Below the pieces are notes generated by a model. It did no database searches. It was not told the DNA's origin and worked only from the letters and a program-made list of their open reading frames with translations. The translations under genes were made by a program, and so were the position numbers. 64,000 bases of DNA from Shewanella avicenniae (GTDB lineage Bacteria; Pseudomonadota; Gammaproteobacteria; Enterobacterales; Shewanellaceae): contig NZ_CP071503.1 in assembly GCF_017354945.1 (NCBI RefSeq), positions 372,001 through 436,000 on the forward strand, written 5' to 3'. Shown one piece after another: positions 33,725 to 42,076 of the stretch (position 1 is the first letter of the stretch; every line of letters begins with the position of its first letter).

Positions 33725-34570
33725 ATGGCATTGTTTTCGTTACTAATTGCGGTATTGATTGAACGATTAAAGTTCATTCCGAAGTTTATGCAGCTGGACA
33801 GCATGTTCGCTTGGTATCGGGCGCACTTTTTTACTGAGGATCTGCTGCGCAGCAAAAGTGGCATTTGGTTGGCGTTGCTGTTTCCGGCGTTGTCGGTGTT
33901 GGTGTTGCAGTGGGTGATCAGCGGTTGGTTGTTCGGTCTGCCATCTTTGTTGCTGTGGACTGTGATTGCTGCCTTGTGTTTGACCCATCAGGCGGTGCGA
34001 GAAAAGTTTAAGCAATACATGCAGGCCGCTTGTCGGGGTGATTTGGAAGCCTGTTACCTGCATGCTAAGGCGTTGGATTACCAAACCTGCTTAGATAGCG
34101 TCAGCGCCGCAGAGCTGGGGGCTCGGGTTGGCCAGTTAGCGGCGTGGCTGAACTATCGTTATTACGGTGCGATTGCGTTTTATCTGATTATTCTCGGCCC
34201 TGCAGGGGTGATGTTTTACTGTACGGCGCGTTATTTCGCGGATTTAGAGGAAGAAACACCGCTGCCCTTGCCGCCGAATCTGATGTTTGCATTAGATTGG
34301 TTGCCGTCGCGGGTCGTATCACTGGGCTATGCGCTCAGTGGCCATTTTGCTTCCGCCTTTGGTCGTTGGCGTGAGCTGGCATTTAAGTGGGACAGTATGC
34401 CAAACCGAATTGTGGCGGAAGTGGCCTTGGCCGCTGAAGCTTTACCTGAACGAAGTGGTGCGCCGGTTTGTGTGCGTTCAACCTTGGCGCTGTTAGCGCT
34501 AAGTAAGCGTAACTTTATTCTCATTTTGACAGCGTTGGCGATTCTGACCATTTTTGGATTGGTGCAGTAA
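33725..34570 (+). CDS. ampE: AmpE, inner-membrane protein
   Basis: A 281-residue membrane protein of the AmpE/CobD-like family. It shows about four hydrophobic segments, the N-terminal LLIAVLIERLK motif and the LNYRYYGAIAFYLIILGPAGV segment typical of AmpE. It is thought to act in the signalling of cell-wall recycling with AmpD, but its biochemical role is unclear. It is co-oriented with ampD and probably in the same transcript. Confidence 0.9.
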   Translation: MALFSLLIAVLIERLKFIPKFMQLDSMFAWYRAHFFTEDLLRSKSGIWLALLFPALSVLVLQWVISGWLFGLPSLLLWTVIAALCLTHQAVREKFKQYMQAACRGDLEACYLHAKALDYQTCLDSVSAAELGARVGQLAAWLNYRYYGAIAFYLIILGPAGVMFYCTARYFADLEEETPLPLPPNLMFALDWLPSRVVSLGYALSGHFASAFGRWRELAFKWDSMPNRIVAEVALAAEALPERSGAPVCVRSTLALLALSKRNFILILTALAILTIFGLVQ

Positions 34571-34731
34571 TTTGCCCAGATTTCTGCCGCGGGCGATGTT
34601 TGACTGGTGCGCAAAGCGGTAAGCGTGAATTGTTTGGTTGAAATTTAAGCGTTTTAACATGTTAGACTAAAGTCTGAACACTGACGTAAGTGCCAGAAAG
34701 CGGTGGCATGTTAGGCAAAAATCAGATTAAA

Positions 34732-34760
34732 TTGACCTACATCACGCTATAGACAATAAA
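34732..34760 (+). promoter_or_regulatory. Candidate pdhR promoter
   Basis: TTGACC at 34732-34737, 17-base spacer, AATAAA at 34755-34760. The PdhR operator lies about 25 bases after the predicted start point, a position suited to repression. Confidence 0.4.
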
Positions 34761-34791
34761 AATGTGATTTGTTAAAGTGCGCTCACTCAAG

Positions 34792-34808
34792 AATTGGTAA
34801 GACCAATT
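34792..34808. promoter_or_regulatory. PdhR operator
   Basis: AATTGGTAAGACCAATT, a perfect 7-3-7 inverted repeat matching the known Escherichia coli PdhR box (ATTGGTNNNACCAAT). It lies 24 bases before the pdhR start, so PdhR very probably represses its own operon and releases it when pyruvate rises. Confidence 0.9.
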
Positions 34809-34831
34809 GACAACAAGGAGCTGGGTGCCAA

Positions 34832-35584
34832 ATGGCCTATAGCAAAATCAGTCAGCCTAAAATTTCCGACGTGATCATGGAGCGTATTGAGCAGATGATC
34901 CTCGAAGGAAGTTTGAAGCCAGGTCAAAAACTCCCTCCCGAGCGTGAGTTGGCATTGCAGTTCGAAGTTTCCCGTCCATCACTCCGTGAAGCGATTCAAA
35001 AACTCGAAGCCAAAGGGCTGCTGCTGCGTCGTCAAGGCGGTGGCACCTATGTCAAAGAGCAGCTGTGGAAAAGCATGGCTGATCCTATCGTTGAATTAAT
35101 GCTAAGCGACTCAGAAAGCCAGTATGACTTGCTGGAGTTCCGTCATGCCACTGAAGGCATGATGGCCTATTTTGCTGCGTTGCGTGGCACCGATGCCGAT
35201 ATGAAAAACCTGCAAGCGATGCTGGAGCAGGTTGAACGCGCCCACGGTATTGAGGCGATGGCCGCTGCCATTGTGAATTTCTATCGTGCCATTGCCGAGG
35301 CGTCACACAACGTCGCCATGTTGCATTTGGTACTGAGTTTAACTTCTGTGCTACACAAAAACGTAGCACAAAACCTGGAGCTTCTGAGCCGTCGTGAAGA
35401 AGCTTCATCCGAGGCTAACGAGCATCGGCGAGACCTGCTTGCCGCTATCGTTCGTCGCGATCCTGAAGCCGCACGAGAAGCATCTAACGAGCACTTGAGT
35501 TATATCGAGGAAGTGATGCTGTCGGTCCGGGAGGAAGATAGCCGGTTGCAGCGCAGTCTGCGCCGTATTAAGAGCGGTATGTAA
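34832..35584 (+). CDS. pdhR: PdhR, pyruvate-responsive GntR-family repressor
   Basis: A 250-residue regulator with an N-terminal GntR winged-helix domain (about 10-75, with PGQKLPPERELALQFEVSRPSLREA) and a C-terminal FCD effector domain. In Escherichia coli PdhR senses pyruvate and represses the pyruvate dehydrogenase operon. A perfect operator sits in the upstream region, and aceE, aceF and lpdA follow on the same strand. A GGAG ribosome binding site is at 34817. Confidence 0.96.
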   Translation: MAYSKISQPKISDVIMERIEQMILEGSLKPGQKLPPERELALQFEVSRPSLREAIQKLEAKGLLLRRQGGGTYVKEQLWKSMADPIVELMLSDSESQYDLLEFRHATEGMMAYFAALRGTDADMKNLQAMLEQVERAHGIEAMAAAIVNFYRAIAEASHNVAMLHLVLSLTSVLHKNVAQNLELLSRREEASSEANEHRRDLLAAIVRRDPEAAREASNEHLSYIEEVMLSVREEDSRLQRSLRRIKSGM

Positions 35585-35647
35585 CACGGGTAGTGGTACC
35601 GATTACCGCAACGACAACATTCACCATGTATAGATAAGGACAGTGTC

Positions 35648-38314
35648 ATGTCTGAAAATATGCTACAAGACTTGGATCCGTTGGAGACTCAGGAATGGCT
35701 GGACGCCCTGCAAGCTGTGTTAGAGCAGGAAGGCCCAGAAAGAGCGCATTTCCTGTTAGAGAAGTTGATCGAAAAGGCGCGCCGTAACGGCTCCTATCTG
35801 CCATATTCTGCAACGACTGCTTATGTGAACACTATCCCTGCGGGTCAAGAGCCACAAATTCCTGGCGACCAAGGTTTAGAGCGTCGCATTCGCGCTATCA
35901 TCCGTTGGAACGCGCTGGCGATGGTTATTCGCGGCTCTAAAAAAGATTTAGAGCTGGGTGGTCATATCTCCAGTTTTGCTTCAAGCGCTACCATTTACGA
36001 TGTGTGCTTTAACCATTTCTTCCGCGCACCGAATGCGAAAGACGGTGGTGACTTGGTGTACTTCCAAGGTCACATCGCGCCAGGTATCTACTCACGTTCT
36101 TTCTTGGAAGGCCGTTTGAGCGAAGAACAGCTGGCTAACTTCCGTCAAGAAGTGGATGGCAAAGGCTTGTCTTCTTATCCGCATCCTAAGCTGATGTCGG
36201 ACTACTGGCAGTTTCCAACTGTGTCGATGGGCTTGGGTCCTATTCAAGCGATCTACCAAGCACGTTTCTTGAAGTACCTGACCGACCGCGGCATTAAAGA
36301 TTGCTCTGAGCAAACGGTATATTGCTTCCTCGGTGATGGTGAAGTGGACGAGCCAGAAGCACTGGGTGCGATTGGTTTGGCTGCCCGTGAAGAGCTGGAT
36401 AACTTGGTGTTTATCATCAACTGTAACCTGCAGCGTTTGGATGGCCCGGTACGTGGTAACGGCAAAATCATTCAAGAGCTGGAAGGCGAATTCCGCGGCG
36501 CAGGCTGGGAAGTGATCAAAGTGATTTGGGGTCGCTACTGGGATCCACTGTTGGCCCGTGACACCAGCGGTAAACTGCTGCAGTTGATGGAAGAAACCGT
36601 TGACGGTGAATACCAAAACTGTAAAGCCAAAGGCGGTGCGTGGACTCGTGAACACTTCTTCGGTAAGTACCCAGAGACTGCTGAAATGGTGGCCAATATG
36701 TCAGATGACGACATCTGGCGTTTGAACCGTGGTGGTCACGACCCTGTGAAGATCTACGCTGCACTGGATAAAGCGAAGAACACCAAAGGCCGTCCTACCG
36801 TGATCCTAGCAAAAACCGTAAAAGGTTATGGTCTGGGTGACGCTGGTGAAGGTAAGAACATCGCTCACAACGTGAAGAAAATGGATATCGAGTCTATCCG
36901 TTACTTCCGCGATCGTTTCAATATCCCTATCCCGGATGACAAACTGGAAGAAGTACCTTTCTATCATCCAGGTGAAGATTCAGAAGAGGTTAAATACCTC
37001 AAAGCCCGTCGTGAAGCCTTAGGTGGTTACCTGCCTGCACGTCGTGAGCAGTTCTCTGAAGAGTTGGACGTACCATCACTAAAGATTTTTGATGCGATTT
37101 TACAAGGCTCTAACGGCCGTGAAATCTCAACTACCATGGCATTTGTGCGCGTGCTGACAGCATTGCTGAAAGACAAAGGCGTGGGCAAAAACATTGTGCC
37201 GATTATCCCTGACGAAGCGCGTACCTTTGGTATGGAAGGCTTGTTCCGTCAAGTGGGTATTTATGCACACGAAGGCCAAAAATACGTACCGCAAGACAAA
37301 GACCAAGTGGCTTACTATCGTGAAGATAAGTCTGGCCAAGTGCTGCAAGAAGGGATTAACGAGCTGGGCGCGATGTCTTCATGGGTATCTGCCGCGACAA
37401 GCTACTCGGTGAACGATACACCGATGATCCCATTCTACATCTACTACTCAATGTTTGGTTTCCAACGTATTGGTGACTTGGCGTGGGCAGCGGGTGATAT
37501 GCGTGCCCGTGGTTTCTTGGTCGGTGGTACTTCAGGCCGTACAACCCTGAACGGTGAAGGTTTGCAGCACCAAGATGGTCACAGCCATATTCTGGCGAAC
37601 ACCATCCCAAGCTGTATCTCTTACGACCCAACTTACGGCTACGAAATTGCCGTTATCGTGCAAGACGGTATTCGTCGTATGTATGGCGAAGGTCAAGAAG
37701 ATATCTTCTACTACCTGACTACCATGAACGAAAACTACGTTCAGCCAGAAATGCCTGCCGGTGTTGAAGACGGCATCATCAAAGGTATCTACAAACTTGA
37801 GTCAGTCGCTGGCTCAGGCAAAGGTAAGGTACAGCTGATGGGCTGTGGCACTATCCTCGAAGAAGTGCGTAAAGCGGCGCAAGCCTTGGCGAAAGATTAT
37901 GGCGTGACTGCAGATGTTTATAGCGTGACCAGCTTCAACGAGCTGACCCGCGATGGCCAAGAGTGCGAGCGTTACAACATGCTGCACCCAACTGCAGAAG
38001 CCAAAGTGCCTTATATCGCGACAGTGCTTGAAAAAGACTCACCAGCGATTGTAGCCACTGACTACATGAAACTTTACGGCGAACAGCTGCGCGCTTATGT
38101 CCCAACCGACTACAAAGTATTGGGTACTGACGGTTTCGGCCGCAGTGATAGCCGCGCGAACCTGCGTCACCACTTTGAAGTGGATGCCACCTTCGTGGTG
38201 ATTGCCGCACTGAAAACCTTGGTTGATCGCGGTGAGATGCCAGTGGATGTGCTGACCAAAGCCATCGCTGAATACGGCATCGATGCTGACAAAATCAGCC
38301 CATTGTTCGCATAA
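35648..38314 (+). CDS. aceE: AceE, pyruvate dehydrogenase E1 component
   Basis: The homodimeric, thiamine-diphosphate-dependent E1 subunit decarboxylates pyruvate and passes the acetyl group to the E2 lipoyl arm. The 888-residue length is that of gammaproteobacterial AceE. The ThDP motif GDGE...NCN is seen (GDGEVDEPEALG and INCNLQRLDGP). It starts 63 bases after pdhR and is followed 12 bases later by aceF. Confidence 0.97.
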   Translation: MSENMLQDLDPLETQEWLDALQAVLEQEGPERAHFLLEKLIEKARRNGSYLPYSATTAYVNTIPAGQEPQIPGDQGLERRIRAIIRWNALAMVIRGSKKDLELGGHISSFASSATIYDVCFNHFFRAPNAKDGGDLVYFQGHIAPGIYSRSFLEGRLSEEQLANFRQEVDGKGLSSYPHPKLMSDYWQFPTVSMGLGPIQAIYQARFLKYLTDRGIKDCSEQTVYCFLGDGEVDEPEALGAIGLAAREELDNLVFIINCNLQRLDGPVRGNGKIIQELEGEFRGAGWEVIKVIWGRYWDPLLARDTSGKLLQLMEETVDGEYQNCKAKGGAWTREHFFGKYPETAEMVANMSDDDIWRLNRGGHDPVKIYAALDKAKNTKGRPTVILAKTVKGYGLGDAGEGKNIAHNVKKMDIESIRYFRDRFNIPIPDDKLEEVPFYHPGEDSEEVKYLKARREALGGYLPARREQFSEELDVPSLKIFDAILQGSNGREISTTMAFVRVLTALLKDKGVGKNIVPIIPDEARTFGMEGLFRQVGIYAHEGQKYVPQDKDQVAYYREDKSGQVLQEGINELGAMSSWVSAATSYSVNDTPMIPFYIYYSMFGFQRIGDLAWAAGDMRARGFLVGGTSGRTTLNGEGLQHQDGHSHILANTIPSCISYDPTYGYEIAVIVQDGIRRMYGEGQEDIFYYLTTMNENYVQPEMPAGVEDGIIKGIYKLESVAGSGKGKVQLMGCGTILEEVRKAAQALAKDYGVTADVYSVTSFNELTRDGQECERYNMLHPTAEAKVPYIATVLEKDSPAIVATDYMKLYGEQLRAYVPTDYKVLGTDGFGRSDSRANLRHHFEVDATFVVIAALKTLVDRGEMPVDVLTKAIAEYGIDADKISPLFA

Positions 38315-38326
38315 GAGGGATAACCA

Positions 38327-40324
38327 ATGGCAGATTTGAAAGAAGTTCTGGTTCCCGATATCGGCGGGGATGAAGTTCAAGTCATCGAAATTTGCGCCAA
38401 TATTGGCGATGCGCTGGCGGAAGAGCAGTCGATTCTCACGGTTGAAAGTGACAAAGCGACCATGGATATTCCTGCGCCTTTTGCGGGTGTACTGAAAGAG
38501 CTGAAAGTGGCAGTAGGCGACAAAGTGTCTGAAGGAACCTTGATTGCACTGTTAGCTGCAGAAGGTGTGGCCGCTGCTGCACCTGCGCCAGCCGCAGCAA
38601 AAGCGCCTGAGCCTGTTGCAGTTGCTCCTGCCGCAGCGCCAGCACCGGTTGCCGCTGCTCCTGCAGCAAGTGGTTCACAGCTAATTGAAGTCACTGTGCC
38701 AGATATCGGCGATGCCACTAACGTGGATATTATCGAAGTGCTGGTAAGCGTGGGCGATACCATTAACGCCGACGATGGTTTGATCACCCTAGAAACCGAC
38801 AAAGCCACCATGGACGTACCTGCACCGCAAGGCGGCGTAGTGAAATCTCTGGCGGTTAAAGTGGGCGACAAAGTGTCTGAAGGGTCACTGGTGTTGACCT
38901 TAGAAGTCGCTGGCAGTGGCGCTGCGGCTCCAGCAGCAGTTGCTGCTGCACCTGCGCCGACTGCTGCCCCAGCGGCTGCCCCGGTTGTTGCTCCAGTAGC
39001 GGCAGCGCCTGTTGCTACAGCTAGCCAAACCATTGAAGTGAAAGTGCCGGATATCGGTGATGCCAAAGACGTTGATGTGATTGAAGTGCTGGTGAAAGCT
39101 GGCGACACTATCAACGCTGATGATGGTTTGATCACCCTCGAAACTGACAAAGCGACCATGGACGTACCTGCACCACAAGGTGGGGTAGTGAAGTCGGTGG
39201 CTGTTAAAGTGGGTGACAAAGTCTCTGAAGGTTCTTTGGTGATAACCCTGGAAGTTGCCGGTAGTGCACCTGTCGCCGCCCCTGTGGTTGAAGTGCCAGT
39301 GGCAACTGCCGCGCCTGCAGCCCCAGCGGCTGCTCCAGCAGCAAGCCGTCCACCGGTGCCACATCACCCAAGTGCCGGTGTGGTGCAAACAACAGGTGTA
39401 GTGCATGCGTCACCATCGGTACGCCGTTTAGCGCGTGAATTCGGTGTTGACCTGACCCAAGTGAAAGGCTCTGGCCGTAAAGCGCGTATTCAGAAAGAAG
39501 ACGTACAAGCTTACGTGCGTTACGAGCTGTCACGGCCAAAAGCCAGTGCAGCAACCGCGGTTGCTGGTGGCAATGGTGGTCTGCAAGTGATTGACGCGCC
39601 AAAAGTCGACTTCAGCAAGTTTGGTGAAGTGGTCGAAGTGCCATTGAGCCGTATTCAGAAGATTTCTGGCCCGAACCTGCATCGCAACTGGGTGACCATT
39701 CCCCATGTGACCCAATTCGATGAAGCGGATATCACTGAGTTAGAAAACTTCCGTAAAGAGCAGAACGAACTGGCGGCGAAGAAAAAGCAAGCCATCAAGT
39801 TCACTCCACTGGTGTTTATGATGAAGGCGGTTGCAAAAACACTGCAACAGTTCCCAACCTTCAACTCAAGCTTGAGTCCAGACGGCGAATCACTGATCCA
39901 GAAGAAGTACTTCCATATCGGTGTGGCGGTTGATACGCCGAACGGCTTGGTGGTACCTGTGTTCCGTGACGTCGATAAGAAATCGATCACTGAGCTGTCA
40001 ATCGAGCTGATGGATATCTCTGCGAAGGCGCGTGATGGCAAGTTGAAAGCTGCTGATATGCAAGGCAGTTGCTTCACCATCTCAAGTCTGGGTGGTATTG
40101 GTGGTACAGCGTTTACCCCAATTGTGAACTATCCAGATGTGGCGATTTTGGGTGTGTCTAAGTCTGAATTCAAACCAAAATGGAACGGTAAGGAATTCGT
40201 ACCACGCCTGATGTGCCCGCTGTCATTGTCATACGACCATCGGGTGATTGATGGTGCGTTGGCAGCACGCTTCAGCGTGACACTGTCCAGCTACCTGTCT
40301 GACATTCGCACATTGATTATGTAA
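38327..40324 (+). CDS. aceF: AceF, dihydrolipoamide acetyltransferase E2
   Basis: AceF forms the core of the pyruvate dehydrogenase complex. The 665-residue protein has three lipoyl domains with target lysines K43, K159 and K275 in DKATM motifs, spaced exactly 116 residues apart, joined by Ala/Pro/Val-rich linkers. A peripheral-subunit-binding domain (about 358-400) and the catalytic domain follow, with H638 and D642 in DHRVIDG. Lipoyl domains 2 and 3 are nearly identical in protein and close in DNA, while domain 1 is divergent, which points to a recent duplication of one domain. Confidence 0.97.
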   Translation: MADLKEVLVPDIGGDEVQVIEICANIGDALAEEQSILTVESDKATMDIPAPFAGVLKELKVAVGDKVSEGTLIALLAAEGVAAAAPAPAAAKAPEPVAVAPAAAPAPVAAAPAASGSQLIEVTVPDIGDATNVDIIEVLVSVGDTINADDGLITLETDKATMDVPAPQGGVVKSLAVKVGDKVSEGSLVLTLEVAGSGAAAPAAVAAAPAPTAAPAAAPVVAPVAAAPVATASQTIEVKVPDIGDAKDVDVIEVLVKAGDTINADDGLITLETDKATMDVPAPQGGVVKSVAVKVGDKVSEGSLVITLEVAGSAPVAAPVVEVPVATAAPAAPAAAPAASRPPVPHHPSAGVVQTTGVVHASPSVRRLAREFGVDLTQVKGSGRKARIQKEDVQAYVRYELSRPKASAATAVAGGNGGLQVIDAPKVDFSKFGEVVEVPLSRIQKISGPNLHRNWVTIPHVTQFDEADITELENFRKEQNELAAKKKQAIKFTPLVFMMKAVAKTLQQFPTFNSSLSPDGESLIQKKYFHIGVAVDTPNGLVVPVFRDVDKKSITELSIELMDISAKARDGKLKAADMQGSCFTISSLGGIGGTAFTPIVNYPDVAILGVSKSEFKPKWNGKEFVPRLMCPLSLSYDHRVIDGALAARFSVTLSSYLSDIRTLIM

Positions 40325-40328
40325 TTGC

Positions 40329-40355
40329 TAAGGCTGACCGTTAAGGTCAGCCTTA
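40329..40355 (+). terminator. Terminator-like hairpin between aceF and lpdA
   Basis: TAAGGCTGACC, loop GTTAA, GGTCAGCCTTA: an 11-bp perfect stem 4 bases after the aceF stop. Only a short T-run follows, so it may end part of the pdhR-aceEF transcripts and leave lpdA partly to its own promoter. Confidence 0.65.
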
Positions 40356-40362
40356 TGTTTAA

Positions 40363-40390
40363 TTGTGATCCCGGTCAAGCAGAGTAAAAT
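40363..40390 (+). promoter_or_regulatory. Candidate lpdA promoter
   Basis: TTGTGA at 40363-40368, 16-base spacer, TAAAAT at 40385-40390. A separate lpd promoter is known in Escherichia coli, where Lpd also serves 2-oxoglutarate dehydrogenase and the glycine cleavage system. Confidence 0.5.
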
Positions 40391-40473
40391 GCCTGCAAAT
40401 GCACAATTTACCCTGCTCGAACGTCCAGGATGGGCTAAGTGTCCACATGGAATGAAACAAATCAGAGGAAAAC

Positions 40474-41904
40474 ATGAGTAACGAAATTAAAACACAAGTC
40501 GTGGTATTGGGAGCGGGCCCTGCAGGTTACTCTGCTGCGTTCCGTGCAGCGGATCTGGGTCTGGACACCGTGATTGTTGAACGTTACAGCACCTTAGGTG
40601 GTGTATGTCTGAACGTCGGTTGTATCCCTTCAAAAGCGCTGTTGCATGTGGCAAAAGTGATTGAAGAAGCGAAGCACATGTCAGCTAACGGCGTGACCTT
40701 TGGTGAGCCAACCATCGATTTGGATAAGTTGCGTGGCTTCAAAGAGAAAGTGATCAGCCAACTGACCGGCGGTTTGGGCGGTATGTCCAAAATGCGTAAA
40801 GTTAACGTGGTGAACGGCTTTGGTAAGTTTAGCGGCCCTAACAGCATCGATGTTACTGCTGAAGATGGCACGGTCACTACCGTTAAGTTTGATAACGCCA
40901 TCATCGCTGCAGGTTCGCGTCCAATTCAATTGCCATTTATTCCGCATGAAGACCCACGTATTTGGGACTCAACTGATGCATTGGCGTTGAAAGAAATCCC
41001 AGGCAAGTTACTGGTCATGGGCGGCGGTATTATTGGTCTGGAAATGGGTACTGTGTACGCATCTCTGGGCAGCCAAATCGACGTGGTGGAAATGTTTGAC
41101 CAAGTGATTCCTGCGGCTGATAAAGACGTGGTGAAAAACTTCACTAAACAGATCAAAAAGAAATTCAACCTGATGCTGGAAACCAAAGTGACTGCAGTAG
41201 AAGCCAAAGAAGATGGCATCTATGTCAGCATGGAAGGTAAATCTGCACCAGCGGCACCAGAGCGTTATGACGCAGTGCTGGTGGCAATCGGTCGTACTCC
41301 GAACGGTAAACTGATCGATGCCGACAAAGCGGGCGTGAAAATCGACGAGCGCGGCTTTATCAACGTTGATAAGCAAATGCGCACTAACGTGCCTCACATC
41401 TTTGCGGTGGGCGACATTGTTGGCCAACCTATGTTGGCGCACAAAGGCGTACACGAAGGTCACGTAGCGGCAGAAGTTATCTCTGGCTTGAAACACTTCT
41501 TCGATCCAAAAGTGATCCCATCGATTGCGTACACTGATCCAGAAGTGGCTTGGGTTGGTTTGACTGAAAAGCAAGCTAAAGAACAAGGCATTGCCTACGA
41601 AACCGCGACCTTCCCATGGGCGGCAAGTGGCCGTGCTATCGCTTCTGAAGCGAGCGAAGGTATGACTAAGCTGATTTTCGAAAAAGAAACTCATCGTATC
41701 ATCGGTGGCGCACTGGTGGGTGTGAATGCTGGTGAACTGCTGGGTGAAATTGGCTTGGCGATTGAAATGGGCTGCGATGCAGAAGATATTGCATTGACCA
41801 TTCACGCTCACCCAACCTTGCATGAATCTGTTGGCTTAGCTGCTGAAATGTATGAAGGTTCGATTACTGATTTGCCTAACCCTAAGGCGAAAAAGAAAAA
41901 GTAA
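40474..41904 (+). CDS. lpdA: LpdA, dihydrolipoamide dehydrogenase E3
   Basis: LpdA reoxidises the lipoyl arm with FAD and NAD+. The 476-residue protein has the N-terminal FAD fold (VVLGAGPAGYSAA), the redox pair C45 and C50 (GGVCLNVGC), the NAD fold (GGGIIGLEMG), the FAVGDIVG motif and the C-terminal HAHPTLHES active-site base region. It has an AGAGGAAA ribosome binding site and a strong terminator after it. Confidence 0.97.
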   Translation: MSNEIKTQVVVLGAGPAGYSAAFRAADLGLDTVIVERYSTLGGVCLNVGCIPSKALLHVAKVIEEAKHMSANGVTFGEPTIDLDKLRGFKEKVISQLTGGLGGMSKMRKVNVVNGFGKFSGPNSIDVTAEDGTVTTVKFDNAIIAAGSRPIQLPFIPHEDPRIWDSTDALALKEIPGKLLVMGGGIIGLEMGTVYASLGSQIDVVEMFDQVIPAADKDVVKNFTKQIKKKFNLMLETKVTAVEAKEDGIYVSMEGKSAPAAPERYDAVLVAIGRTPNGKLIDADKAGVKIDERGFINVDKQMRTNVPHIFAVGDIVGQPMLAHKGVHEGHVAAEVISGLKHFFDPKVIPSIAYTDPEVAWVGLTEKQAKEQGIAYETATFPWAASGRAIASEASEGMTKLIFEKETHRIIGGALVGVNAGELLGEIGLAIEMGCDAEDIALTIHAHPTLHESVGLAAEMYEGSITDLPNPKAKKKK

Positions 41905-41925
41905 TAGTGACCGTTGTTGATTGTT

Positions 41926-41955
41926 AAGAGCTCGCCTTTGGCGGGCTCTTTTTTT
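41926..41955 (+). terminator. lpdA terminator
   Basis: A stem made of AGAGCTCGCC and GGCGGGCTCT with a TTT loop, followed by a long T-run. It ends the pyruvate dehydrogenase operon. Confidence 0.92.
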
Positions 41956-42076
41956 GCTTTTGCTGAGTGAGTAAACAGAATTACCAATTTAACTTTGTTA
42001 TATAGCTGTTATAAGTCGCGAGGCGCATTATAATTATCCCATAAAACCAACAACTAACCGTCGCCACTGAGTACCG

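Noticed and set aside
38377..39219. 280-codon open frame on the minus strand opposite aceF
   Set aside because: Its Ala/Thr/Ser-rich repetitive product is the antisense shadow of the repeated lipoyl domains and linkers; no ribosome binding site or family match.
41008..41823. 271-codon open frame on the minus strand opposite lpdA
   Set aside because: The His/Phe/Gln-rich product is typical of antisense frames of GC-biased genes; lpdA on the other strand is certain.
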